A stretch of DNA of 64,000 nucleotides from Pseudoalteromonas aliena SW19 (GTDB taxonomy: Bacteria > Pseudomonadota > Gammaproteobacteria > Enterobacterales > Alteromonadaceae). Positions 28,013 to 36,694 of this stretch are shown here, piece by piece. The notes beneath the pieces are model-generated. The model searched no databases. It saw nothing but the letters and a program-made list of their open reading frames with translations, and was not told the origin of the DNA. The stretch is from the NCBI RefSeq assembly GCF_014905615.1, contig NZ_AQGU01000028.1:186001-250000 (forward strand), written 5' to 3'. A program made the position numbers and the translations under genes. The number at the start of each line of letters is the position of its first letter. The first letter of the stretch is position 1.

Positions 28013-28495
28013 CTACGATATATTTTTTTGATAGTCAATAGAATTTATATACCACTCCTTTTTACCTTGTGGCGTCATTACTGCAAAATCGTCATCAACC
28101 TGTTTTTTAATTAATGCACGTGCCATCGGTGAGTCAATAGAAATATAGTCCTTACGGTCGTAAATTTCGTCAGGCCCTACAATTCTGAATTTTTTAATGT
28201 CGCCTTGCTCGTTTTCAATTTCGACCCATGCGCCAAAAAAGACTTTTCCATCTTGAACGGAGGAATAATCAATAATTTTCAGATCGGGAATGCGTTTGCG
28301 CAAATAACGCACGCGGCGATCTATTTGGCGCAGTAATCTTTTGTTGTACTGATAATCTGCATTTTCAGAACGATCGCCTAAGCTTGCTGCCCAGCTCACT
28401 ATTTTTGTAACTTCAGGGCGCTTTACATTCCATAAATGATCGTGTTCTTGTTGCAGCTGTAAGTAGCCTTCGCGGGTAACTAAATTTGTTTTCAC
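28013..28495 (-). CDS. greB: Transcription elongation factor GreB
   Basis: Rescues backtracked RNA polymerase by stimulating transcript cleavage. The 160-residue protein has the N-terminal coiled coil (YLQLQQEHDHLWNVKRPEVT), the acidic tip with LGDRSENADYQYNKRLLRQIDRRVRYLRKR, and the C-terminal FKBP-like domain ending in SIDSPMARALI. The larger basic patch and DRRVRYL favour GreB over GreA. GTG start. It is divergent from ompR, a pairing that is common in gammaproteobacteria. Confidence 0.95.
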   Translation of the reverse strand: MKTNLVTREGYLQLQQEHDHLWNVKRPEVTKIVSWAASLGDRSENADYQYNKRLLRQIDRRVRYLRKRIPDLKIIDYSSVQDGKVFFGAWVEIENEQGDIKKFRIVGPDEIYDRKDYISIDSPMARALIKKQVDDDFAVMTPQGKKEWYINSIDYQKNIS

Positions 28496-28666
28496 GGTAT
28501 ATTCTTTTTAAATGCTCATGTTGGGCAAGGTAATAAAATTAGTAAAATTTGTCGAGTTTAAAATTTTTGAAATGTTCAGTAACAATCTAAGCGGGTAATT
28601 AGTTTTGATTATTAGGTTTTTCATTTATATTAACCAGTAATTGGATATAAAAATAAGAAAGAGACA

Positions 28667-29386
28667 ATGGGACACGAAACCACAAAAGTATTGGTTGTTG
28701 ATGACGACATGCGTTTACGCAGTTTGCTTGAACGTTATTTAGTAGAGCAAGGCTTTATCGTTAGAACCGCAGGTAATTCAGAGCAAATGGATAGGCTCCT
28801 CGAACGTGAAAATTTTCATTTAATGGTTCTCGATTTAATGCTCCCTGGTGAAGACGGTTTGTCGATTTGTCGCCGTTTACGTCAAAAAGAAAATGAAATC
28901 CCTATTATTATGCTCACCGCTAAAGGTGACGAAGTAGATCGTATTATCGGCCTTGAATTAGGGGCTGATGATTACATTCCTAAGCCGTTTAATCCTCGCG
29001 AGTTGCTTGCGCGTATTAAAGCTATTTTACGCCGTCGCGCAAAAGAAGTGCCGGGCGCTCCCGCCGCAGAAGAAAATCTAATCGCATTTGGTAAATTTAC
29101 GCTTAACTTAGCAACGCGCGAAATGAGCGAAGGCGATAAAACAGTTTCTTTAACGAGTGGTGAGTTTGCTGTGCTTAAGGCGCTGGTATCTCATCCGCGA
29201 GAGCCGCTTAGTCGAGATAAACTAATGAATCTAGCGCGAGGTAGAGATTACAGTGCGCTTGAGAGAAGTATTGATGTGCAAGTATCTCGACTTCGTCGGA
29301 TGATCGAAATTGATGCCGCTAACCCGCGTTATATCCAAACTGTATGGGGTTTGGGCTATGTGTTTGTGCCGGATGGTGAAAAGTAA
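28667..29386 (+). CDS. ompR: Osmoregulatory response regulator OmpR
   Basis: A 239-residue two-domain regulator: receiver domain with [12 protein letters not shown], phosphoacceptor in [14 protein letters not shown] and [11 protein letters not shown]; winged-helix domain with [27 protein letters not shown] and a final [16 protein letters not shown]. High resemblance to Escherichia coli OmpR along its length. Start has AGAAAGAGA in front. Directly followed by envZ after five bases. Confidence 0.96.
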   Translation: MGHETTKVLVVDDDMRLRSLLERYLVEQGFIVRTAGNSEQMDRLLERENFHLMVLDLMLPGEDGLSICRRLRQKENEIPIIMLTAKGDEVDRIIGLELGADDYIPKPFNPRELLARIKAILRRRAKEVPGAPAAEENLIAFGKFTLNLATREMSEGDKTVSLTSGEFAVLKALVSHPREPLSRDKLMNLARGRDYSALERSIDVQVSRLRRMIEIDAANPRYIQTVWGLGYVFVPDGEK

Positions 29387-29391
29387 TTTAT

Positions 29392-30708
29392 ATGGGGATG
29401 TTTCCACGCAGTGCATTTGGGCAAACGGTTTTTTTAGTAGCAGCATTGCTGCTAATAAACCAAATCGTGTCTTACGTAACAGTGAGTTTATATGTTGTAA
29501 AGCCGACTATTGAGCAAGTTAATTTAATGCTCGCCAAACAAATTAAAACAGTATTTATTGATTGGGAAGATGGCGTAGAGATCAATGATGAGGTTTCAGA
29601 AAAGTTTTTTGAGATCACAGGCATAGAAGTCATGACTCAACGAGAAGCTATGCGTAATGGACTTGGTCAAAGTCGCGAGTACTCAGGATTATCACGGAGT
29701 ATGTCTGAGCAGCTGGACGGTTTTTCGCGAGTAAGAATTAGCCAAACTGGCCCGCTGATATATTGGGTGGAGGCTCCACAGGCCCCTGGTTACTGGGTAA
29801 AAGTGCCATTAATTGGATTTAAAGAAAATAATCTAGAGTTTTTAACTTTTTACTTATCAAGTATCGGATTTTTAAGTGTGCTAGGTGGTTGGCTGTTTGC
29901 TAGGCACTTGAATCGCCCTTTAAAAGCATTACAACAAGCGGCGATTAAAGTGAGTGTAGGGGACTTTTCAACTAAAGTAGGAGAGCAAGGTTCCACAGAA
30001 GTAATTGAGGTAACGCGAGCATTTAATCAAATGTCGCGCGGTATTGCTGAGCTTGAAAATGACCGTCGATTATTAATGGCGGGTGTGTCTCACGATTTAC
30101 GTACGCCGCTCACTCGTATTCGTTTAGCGACTGAAATGATGGCAGATACCGATGAATTTTTGCGTGACGGAATTATTTACGATATTGAAGATATGAACGG
30201 CATTATTGATCAATTTATAGAGTACTTACGTCACCATAAGCGTGAAGAACTTATTTGCGAAGATATTAATGCTTTAGTGGCGGAGGTTGTGCACTCTGAG
30301 CTGCAGCATCAACGTTTAATTACATTTAAGAGTAATCCTAATATTGGTAAAATCCCGCTCAGTATAGTGGCAATTAAACGCGTTATAACGAATATGATAG
30401 GAAATGCTCGACGCTACTCCGAAGGGGATATTGAAGTACTTAGTTACTTTAATTCAAATAAAAAATATGCAGTTATTGAAGTGAAAGATAATGGGCCAGG
30501 GATCCCTGAAAGTGAACTTGAATCAGTGTTTGAGCCATTTAAGCAAGGTGATGCTGCGCGTGGCAGTGAAGGCAGTGGTTTAGGTCTTGCTATTATTAAG
30601 CGAATTATTGATATGCACGATGGAAAGGTCAAACTTTCTAATCGGCCTGAGGGCGGATTAAGTGCGAAAGTTTATTTGCCTTTAAAGCATATTAGTCCAA
30701 AAGAATAA
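29392..30708 (+). CDS. envZ: Osmosensor histidine kinase EnvZ
   Basis: A 438-residue sensor kinase with two transmembrane segments (about 10-32 and 150-172) bounding a periplasmic domain, HAMP, the H box [21 protein letters not shown] box [13 protein letters not shown], and G boxes DNGPGIP and GSGLGLAI. Paired with ompR in the same operon, as in enterics. The interspersed repeat at 30710 begins directly behind its stop codon. Confidence 0.94.
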   Translation: MGMFPRSAFGQTVFLVAALLLINQIVSYVTVSLYVVKPTIEQVNLMLAKQIKTVFIDWEDGVEINDEVSEKFFEITGIEVMTQREAMRNGLGQSREYSGLSRSMSEQLDGFSRVRISQTGPLIYWVEAPQAPGYWVKVPLIGFKENNLEFLTFYLSSIGFLSVLGGWLFARHLNRPLKALQQAAIKVSVGDFSTKVGEQGSTEVIEVTRAFNQMSRGIAELENDRRLLMAGVSHDLRTPLTRIRLATEMMADTDEFLRDGIIYDIEDMNGIIDQFIEYLRHHKREELICEDINALVAEVVHSELQHQRLITFKSNPNIGKIPLSIVAIKRVITNMIGNARRYSEGDIEVLSYFNSNKKYAVIEVKDNGPGIPESELESVFEPFKQGDAARGSEGSGLGLAIIKRIIDMHDGKVKLSNRPEGGLSAKVYLPLKHISPKE

Positions 30709-30709
30709 C

Positions 30710-30851
30710 TAACCTGAGCTCTGGTTAAGAGATTTTCAGTGAAAGCAAGGCGAATTTACGCGTCAATAGCTGGCCTATTGCAAATAAATTCAACGCGGTT
30801 AGCGCTGAAAATAGTTGCTCAAGATCGATTTATTATCCAGAGTTCAGGTTA
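30710..30851. repeat. Palindrome-ended interspersed repeat, full-length copy (142 bp)
   Basis: Begins with TAACCTGAGCTCTGGTTA and ends with ATCCAGAGTTCAGGTTA, two near-palindromic, related ends. The core (30776-30821) recurs at 15671-15716, the right half at 32401-32466, and the end motif alone at 50835-50852 and 56402-56419. It occupies nearly all of the gap between envZ and the convergent flavoprotein gene. Organisation suggests a miniature transposable element or REP-like unit; no coding capacity. Confidence 0.75.
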
Positions 30852-30871
30852 ACTATGATGTGGATCATTCG

Positions 30872-32032
30872 TTATGCTCTATATTGATGCCTACGCTGCC
30901 AAAAAGGCATGCTCGACCAACGTTGTTCTTGATGATAAAAATAGTGCTGGTGATGTAAATAATGACGCCATATTTGCTCTATTTGTTGCTGATAGGTTTT
31001 ATTAAAGTGCTGTTGTATATCGTTATCGATAACTTTTAGTATATTTGATTTTTGAAGCAGTAATGCCAATTGCATCGCGCTTGCCATTGCGTTAAAAATC
31101 CCCTGCGATGATAAGGGATCAAAGCTCATAGCTGCATCACCTAATGCGGCCCATTGTTGACCAGAGAAAGTATTTAAACGTGTTGAGTTAGCGCTTACAA
31201 TGCCTTGTAGATCTAATGTTTCTTGATTGTTATCTAATAACTTTGCTAGTGCTGGTTGCTGTTGAGCATGTTGAATAAAAAACAATGGATCGCGATGCAG
31301 TTCTTTAGGAATGAGATCTGAATCGGTTTGAAAGGCTAAAACACGACGTTGGTTTGGAAGTGGCGCACTATACCACCAGCCACTCTCAGTTGAGACAATA
31401 TCACCCAATTTATTTTCACTGTTATCAGCTAGCGTTGCCCAACATGATATTAAGCGATCATTTTGCTGACGATTAGTGTATTTTTTGGCGAAATGAGCTT
31501 GACGACCTGTCGCATCAATAACGAATGGACATGCTATATTTGTTTCTTGCGCTGTGCTTGAGTCTGGATCGGAATTAACAAGGGTGATATGCCACGAATT
31601 TCCTTGGTATTGACTGTTGCTAAGTTTGACAGGCCAAATGCACTCTACACCACGCTGCTGAGCTTTTTCACGTAAAAAAAGTTCGAACTTTTTACGATCG
31701 AGCCTCCAGCCGAATCCATCGGTATTACTAAGATTATCTGCAATGTGACGTGCCTCTTGACCCCAATTTATCTTTATTCCGGCATTATGCAAATGATGGG
31801 GAAGTGCGATATCTGTTTTTAATAGGCCTTCAAACTCGTCTAACAAATTGAGCTGTTGTAAAATCCGTTTTGCTGCGGGTGCCAAACACTCTCCAATACG
31901 TTCCTCAGGAAATGCAGATTGATCGATGAGTGTTACTTTATAAGAGTCACATAAAGCAAGCGCAGCAATACAGCCAGCCACACCTGCACCAATTATTACA
32001 ACACTGCTATTTAATTCATCGCTTTTAATCAT
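30872..32032 (-). CDS. FAD-dependent oxidoreductase, LodB/tryptophan-halogenase-like
   Basis: A 386-residue flavoprotein with the N-terminal dinucleotide motif VVIIGAGVAGCIAALAL, the GECLAPAAKRIL segment typical of the halogenase/LodB group, an internal DATGRQAHF, and the FAD-contacting GDAAMSFDPLSSQGIFNAMAS near residue 300. LodB proteins mature the quinone cofactor of amino-acid oxidases such as LodA; no lodA-like gene stands beside it here. It lacks the obvious WxWxIP halogenase motif, so halogenation is less likely. Its start overlaps the stop of a 49-codon ORF by four bases. Substrate unknown. Confidence 0.8.
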   Translation of the reverse strand: MIKSDELNSSVVIIGAGVAGCIAALALCDSYKVTLIDQSAFPEERIGECLAPAAKRILQQLNLLDEFEGLLKTDIALPHHLHNAGIKINWGQEARHIADNLSNTDGFGWRLDRKKFELFLREKAQQRGVECIWPVKLSNSQYQGNSWHITLVNSDPDSSTAQETNIACPFVIDATGRQAHFAKKYTNRQQNDRLISCWATLADNSENKLGDIVSTESGWWYSAPLPNQRRVLAFQTDSDLIPKELHRDPLFFIQHAQQQPALAKLLDNNQETLDLQGIVSANSTRLNTFSGQQWAALGDAAMSFDPLSSQGIFNAMASAMQLALLLQKSNILKVIDNDIQQHFNKTYQQQIEQIWRHYLHHQHYFYHQEQRWSSMPFWQRRHQYRA

Positions 32033-32178
32033 GAATGTTTCATCGCTAGGTTAAGCGTGCTAGGTAAATCGAGAGATAAAATAATTATAATATTCGATAA
32101 GCGCATGGCGTTTTCATTGCTTGATTTATCTAGCTTGTGATGAATGAATGAGAACGTTGATTTTTCTTTGTTAGCCAC
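32029..32178 (-). CDS. Unrecognised 49-residue ORF coupled to the flavoprotein gene
   Basis: GTG start at 32178 with AAAGGAA at good spacing (GAGAAAGGAATATTCGCC before GTG), and a stop that overlaps the flavoprotein start as ATGA. The peptide begins MANKEKSTFSFIHHKLDKSS, has a hydrophobic centre (LSNIIIILSLDL) and ends MKHS; no cysteine or tryptophan. The overlap and ribosome-binding site argue that it is translated; it could be a leader/coupling ORF, a small protein partner, or a remnant of a longer upstream gene. No family recognised. Confidence 0.5.
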   Translation of the reverse strand: MANKEKSTFSFIHHKLDKSSNENAMRLSNIIIILSLDLPSTLNLAMKHS

Positions 32179-32381
32179 GGCGAATATTCCTTTCTCAGCG
32201 ATTGAGATGTTTATATTGAATAAATATGGTATTTAGCTACCAATTTTTTAAGAATATTGACAAAGGGTAGGTGATGCACTCAGAGAAATCTATTACAGAG
32301 TATTACAGCGGCTAACATGATGTTTAGAATGGATGAGTTTTTATGCCCAAAATTCATTTAAGCAGATGAGCGTTTAAGTTT

Positions 32382-32466
32382 ATTTTTCTCTAGCCAGAAA
32401 TTTCAGTAAATTTAGCGCTGAAAATAGCTGTTTGAGATAGATTTATTATCCACAGTTCAGGTTAAT
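32382..32466. repeat. Interspersed repeat, degenerate copy
   Basis: TTTAGCGCTGAAAATAGCTG, then GATTTATTATCCACAGTTCAGGTTA matches the right half of the copy at 30710-30851. Its left edge, TTTCTCTAGCCAGA, is a variant end that also occurs, inverted, at 57980-57993. The remaining bases of the gap, 32179-32381 and 32467-32581, show no supported gene. Confidence 0.6.
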
Positions 32467-32581
32467 TATAGAGCAAGGTTTATTGGCAAGATATCAGGCA
32501 GAAGTAAATCACTACTTAAACCAGCTGCAGTAAATTTACTGCAGCTGATTCAATATCCACGATGCTTATTACATCGGCGCT

Positions 32582-34624
32582 TTAAAGTGCTTTAAAGCGA
32601 ATCGCGACACCGCCACTGGTAGCAAGTTCAAGCGTTAGTTTATCGCTTGCAGTAACGATACGTTTTTCGATAGTTAAGTCGTATGGTTTATTTTTCCACT
32701 CTGCATTTTGACCATCTTTATAAATTTGCGCTTCAAACTTTTTACCTTGCTCTAAAAAGTCTAATGGCACTGTCATAGTACGAGCTTTTTCGTCGGTAAC
32801 AGCGCCTAAATACCAGTCATTTCCTGAGTACTTATCACTTTTTCGCTCTTTGCGTGCAAACACAATAAAGTCGCCAACTTCACCATCAAGCGCAATGCTT
32901 TTTTGCCAATCTGTGGGTACATCTTGAATAAATTGAAATGCATCAGGTTTAGCTAAATAGTTTTTAGGTAAGTCGGCCGCCATTTGAATTGGGCTATATA
33001 ACACCACATAAAGTGCCAGTTGCTTAGCAAGCGTAGTTTGCGGACGATTAGTATCGGCACCTAGGCCATTAAAGCTCATATCAAAAATACCAGGGGTAAA
33101 GTCCATTGGACCTGCCAGCATACGGGTAAAAGCAAGCATTGGTACGTGTTCTGGTGGGTTTGGAGGTGTGCCCCATGCATTAAACTCCTGTCCGCGTGCA
33201 CCTTCGCGGGCAATCCAGTTTGGATAAGTACGACGAAGACCCGTATCTTTAATTGGTTCGTGGGTGTTAATACTAATTTTATGTTTAGCAGCTAGCTTTA
33301 CGTTATAAAGATATTCGTTAACCATAAACTGGCCATCGTGCCATTCATGGCGAGCTATCCCGTTTTCGTCGATACGTTTAATATTTCCACCATCGGCTAC
33401 GTAGCCTGTTTTTACTTGGCTTACATTTGATTTTTCGTAAAGAGTAAACGCATCCTCCATTTGGTTACGATAGTTACTTACACTGCCGGATGTTTCGTGA
33501 TGACCAATGAGCTGCACGCCTTTTTCTTTACCGTATTGAGTAAGCGCGGCTATATCGAAGTCGTCATAAGGTTGGGTAAAGCTAAATACATCGCCATTAG
33601 AAAACCAATCGCCATCCCAGCCAATGTTCCAACCCTCAACTAACACACCATCAAAACCATATTGTGCTGCAAAGTCCATGTAGTATTTAGTTGTTTGAGT
33701 GGTCGCGCCATGTTTTTCGCCGCTCCCCCATGTTTGGGTGTTTATATGCATCCCCCACCAAATACCAACATATTTACCAGGCTTAACCCAAGATACATCG
33801 CCTAATTTATTCGGCTCATTTAGGTTTAAAATAATGTCAGAGTTAATTAAATCTACGGCACTTTCACCCATTTGAATCGTGCGCCATGGCGTAGTAAATG
33901 CCCCTTGCTTTTTAACTGCAATCCCATCTGACCAAGGTGTTAAATCAGCCTGAAATGTACCTGGGCGGCGCTGATTAAGTACCATTGCTGCGTAATCAAC
34001 AAGGGCAGCTTCGTGGATACTAAAATGTATGCCGTCTTTATTTTTAAAAGTAAATGGCGTGTGTACTAAAGCCGCATCATTTAGCGGGGTGGTGTTATAA
34101 ATATACTCATAACGGTTCCAACCACGAGCAGGGATCCACCATGCCGTGGCATCGTTACTATTGGTTATAGCAAATTCGGTCAGTTCTTTTGTTATTTCTA
34201 TGTTGTCAAAACCAGCCTGTTTTGGTACTTCGTATCTAAAGCCAACACCATTGTTAAATGCTCTAAACCTAACGGTAAAAGTGCCGCCTTGAGGCTGCGT
34301 CTTGTTAAATGTTACAGTAATCTCATTATGATTATCGGTAACAGTTTGGCGTTCACCCCAAGGTAATTGCCATTGTGTATCTATAGTGCGATCTTGAGTT
34401 TTGGTGATTTTAAAGCCCTCACTAAAAGGGGCTTGTTGTTTAAATTCAAATCCAAGAGCTGAGTTGTTTATTACGGGCTTATTCTTAAAATCAATAGAGT
34501 AAGTAGGCGTACTTTGTTCATCTGATATTATAATTTTTATATTGCCGTTAGGAGATTGCAGCGTAGCTGTCTGAGCAAAGCAACCACTCGAAAAAGCTAA
34601 AAGTAAGAGTGCTGATGTTCTCAT
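32582..34624 (-). CDS. Glycoside hydrolase family 97 alpha-glucosidase-like enzyme
   Basis: A 680-residue exported enzyme of the GH97 (SusB-like) family, which hydrolyses alpha-glucosidic or alpha-galactosidic bonds. Signal peptide MRTSALLLLAFSSGCFA may be a lipoprotein type (SSGC). Three parts: beta-sandwich N-domain to about 285, (beta/alpha)8 barrel with KPGKYVGIWWGMHI, YGFDGVLVEGWNIGWDGDW and the glutamates near INTHEPIKDTGLRRTYPNW, then a C-terminal beta domain. Presence of the conserved Glu positions suggests an inverting SusB-type alpha-glucosidase. No susCD or regulator nearby; divergent from a cupredoxin-domain gene. Confidence 0.88.
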   Translation of the reverse strand: MRTSALLLLAFSSGCFAQTATLQSPNGNIKIIISDEQSTPTYSIDFKNKPVINNSALGFEFKQQAPFSEGFKITKTQDRTIDTQWQLPWGERQTVTDNHNEITVTFNKTQPQGGTFTVRFRAFNNGVGFRYEVPKQAGFDNIEITKELTEFAITNSNDATAWWIPARGWNRYEYIYNTTPLNDAALVHTPFTFKNKDGIHFSIHEAALVDYAAMVLNQRRPGTFQADLTPWSDGIAVKKQGAFTTPWRTIQMGESAVDLINSDIILNLNEPNKLGDVSWVKPGKYVGIWWGMHINTQTWGSGEKHGATTQTTKYYMDFAAQYGFDGVLVEGWNIGWDGDWFSNGDVFSFTQPYDDFDIAALTQYGKEKGVQLIGHHETSGSVSNYRNQMEDAFTLYEKSNVSQVKTGYVADGGNIKRIDENGIARHEWHDGQFMVNEYLYNVKLAAKHKISINTHEPIKDTGLRRTYPNWIAREGARGQEFNAWGTPPNPPEHVPMLAFTRMLAGPMDFTPGIFDMSFNGLGADTNRPQTTLAKQLALYVVLYSPIQMAADLPKNYLAKPDAFQFIQDVPTDWQKSIALDGEVGDFIVFARKERKSDKYSGNDWYLGAVTDEKARTMTVPLDFLEQGKKFEAQIYKDGQNAEWKNKPYDLTIEKRIVTASDKLTLELATSGGVAIRFKAL

Positions 34625-34786
34625 TGTTGATCCTTGGGTGTGTCAGTGTGAATCAACCAGCATAAAGGCAGTTGTTAAGGAATACGACTTTCTACATACG
34701 TATTCAATGTTATAAAAAAGAGAAAGAAATTATCAAGCTACTCGGTCTATAATGTAAATAAATTGAAAATAAGAATTAGGAAGCTA

Positions 34787-35416
34787 ATGATCAAATTTTT
34801 CGTCTTTACCATATTAATGGTCTCAAGCTGGCAAGCCGCAGCAGTTAGCATAATAATTAAAAATACAAAAAATGAGCCCATAGCTAATGCTGTTGTGTGG
34901 TTAACTGCAAAAAATACCTCAGAGAAAATTACTTTACCCAGTACACCTTATTCAATGAGTCAAAAAAATAGAGAATTTACACCGCGTATTTTAGTCGTTC
35001 CGCAAAATGCCAAAGTGGAGTTCCCTAATGCTGATTCTATTATGCATCATGTTTACTCATTTTCTGAGGCTAAAACATTTGAATTAAAGCTTTATAAAGA
35101 GCAACCTAAAGCACCTTTAGTGTTTGAACAAACAGGCGTTGTCGAGCTTGGTTGTAATATTCACGATTGGATGCTGGGCTATATAGTTGTGGTTGATAGC
35201 ACCATTTTTGCGATTACTGATGACACTGGCAAGGTTGAATTAACAGCGGTAGCAGGCGAGTACAAATTAAGTGTATGGCACTCTGGGTTTGGCGATATCA
35301 GTAATGTTGAATCAGAACCTGTAACTATAAGCTCAACACCACTTACCTATAAAGTTAAGCAGGCAATAATTGAGCAAATTGACTTCGTCACGGATGAATT
35401 TGATGATTACGAATAA
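34787..35416 (+). CDS. Exported cupredoxin-domain protein
   Basis: A 209-residue exported protein (signal MIKFFVFTILMVSSWQAAA) with a cupredoxin-like domain: FPNADSIMHHVYSF contributes a histidine, and VVELGCNIHDWMLGYIVV provides the Cys-x-x-His and Met type ligand loop, so a type 1 or related copper site is possible. A beta-sandwich carboxypeptidase-regulatory-like tail follows. Similar proteins are annotated as methylamine utilisation proteins, but no methylamine genes are near. The ATG at 34787 has AGGA upstream; the earlier TTG is rejected. Its 3' end overlaps the next gene by 14 bases. Confidence 0.82.
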   Translation: MIKFFVFTILMVSSWQAAAVSIIIKNTKNEPIANAVVWLTAKNTSEKITLPSTPYSMSQKNREFTPRILVVPQNAKVEFPNADSIMHHVYSFSEAKTFELKLYKEQPKAPLVFEQTGVVELGCNIHDWMLGYIVVVDSTIFAITDDTGKVELTAVAGEYKLSVWHSGFGDISNVESEPVTISSTPLTYKVKQAIIEQIDFVTDEFDDYE

Positions 35417-36635
35417 TTTTTTTAAGGCAACATTGTTAAGCTGTGCCGTCTTGTTTTGCTGCGCATCGAATGCACAGGTAAAAGGCTTATTACAAATTAG
35501 AGCTGTACAAGGTGATAACGTGCTTAGTTGGCAAGAAGGAGGCATTGGTTTGTATCGCCACGATACTCAAAGTGATGAGCTTAATTTGTCCCAAGGTATT
35601 TTAGATTTTAGTGTTGATTTAGCATCTAGCTGGTCGGCTCATGGTGTGTTAAACGCTAATCAAGATCCTGACGTTGGCTTGGGGTTTACGCAAGCTTATG
35701 TAAAGTATCAGCCACTATCTAACAGTGATTATAAATGGCACGTGCGCGTAGGTGGCTTTTACCCGCTGATGTCGTTAGAAAATCCTGATATAGGCTGGAC
35801 TTCTCCCTATAACTACACAAACTCAGCTATTAACAGTTGGATTGGTGAAGAAGTACGTACTGTTGGTGCAGAAGTAACCATTAAGCGCCCAGCTAAACGC
35901 TTTAACAGCGCACATAGCTTTAGTGTTGTAGGTGCTACATTTAAAGGCAACGATCCTGCTGGTACGTTGTTATCTTGGCGAGGTTTCGCACTACATGACA
36001 GGCAAACAACGTTGAACGAAAATGTAAAATTTGCGTCTATAGCCGCCTTAAATGAATATGAGTTACGCTGGCAGGCTAACCAAGTTCTCCCATTTGAAGA
36101 AGTAGACGGACGCTTTGGCTATTACGTGGGTATGCATTGGGATTACTTAAAACAGTCACAATTTCGAGTGTATTACTACGATAATAATGGCGATCCCACT
36201 AAGGTGAATATTAGTTCTGGGCAGTATGCATGGGATACCCGCTTTGTGAGTGCTGCGTGGTTATATAAATTTAGTAAAAAAACACGTTTAATTGCACAAA
36301 TACTTAATGGCAAAACGGCAATGGGGGGTAACTTACTAATAAATAATGCCTTTTATAGTCATTATGTAATGCTCAGTCATAAAGAAAATAAACACAGGGT
36401 GTCGTTACGTTACGATTATTTTAAAGTAACTGACAACGACACCACTGCGTTTGACCCCAATGCAAGTTATGGCGAAGGGTTAACAGCAACATGGCGTTAT
36501 GACCTTAGTAAAAAAATACAACTAGGGATAGAGGCGTCAGCACTTAAAAGCTTTGCTGCAAATAGGGCGGCAATAAACTTTAATGAACGAATCTCGCAGC
36601 AACAAGTAATGTTAAACGCGCAATGGCGATTTTAA
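35403..36635 (+). CDS. Predicted outer-membrane beta-barrel protein
   Basis: A 410-residue exported protein (MITNNFFKATLLSCAVLFCC and cleavage after SNA). It shows alternating hydrophobic strands rich in Tyr/Trp/Gly, ends in Phe (AQWRF) as outer-membrane barrels do, and has no obvious plug domain, so a porin-like barrel is inferred. The family is unrecognised. It is translationally linked to the cupredoxin gene through a 14-base overlap; an ATG at 35394 is an alternative start. Confidence 0.75.
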   Translation: MITNNFFKATLLSCAVLFCCASNAQVKGLLQIRAVQGDNVLSWQEGGIGLYRHDTQSDELNLSQGILDFSVDLASSWSAHGVLNANQDPDVGLGFTQAYVKYQPLSNSDYKWHVRVGGFYPLMSLENPDIGWTSPYNYTNSAINSWIGEEVRTVGAEVTIKRPAKRFNSAHSFSVVGATFKGNDPAGTLLSWRGFALHDRQTTLNENVKFASIAALNEYELRWQANQVLPFEEVDGRFGYYVGMHWDYLKQSQFRVYYYDNNGDPTKVNISSGQYAWDTRFVSAAWLYKFSKKTRLIAQILNGKTAMGGNLLINNAFYSHYVMLSHKENKHRVSLRYDYFKVTDNDTTAFDPNASYGEGLTATWRYDLSKKIQLGIEASALKSFAANRAAINFNERISQQQVMLNAQWRF

Positions 36636-36640
36636 AGCAT

Positions 36641-36672
36641 AAAAAAGGGGAGCTTATAAAAGCTCCTCTTTT
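36641..36672. terminator. Bidirectional terminator between barrel gene and speE
   Basis: AAAAGGGGAGCT and AGCTCCTCTTTT arms with a short TATAAA loop, flanked by A and T runs, between converging genes. Confidence 0.88.
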
Positions 36673-36694
36673 AGTTTAATAAAATGGGTATAGA

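Noticed and set aside
30872..32032. Calling the flavoprotein a tryptophan halogenase
   Set aside because: The WxWxIP halogenase signature is not visible; only the general FAD fold and GECLAP-type motif are shared.
34787..35416. Assigning the cupredoxin protein to methylamine oxidation
   Set aside because: No mau genes or c-type cytochromes are nearby; the name is a database habit.
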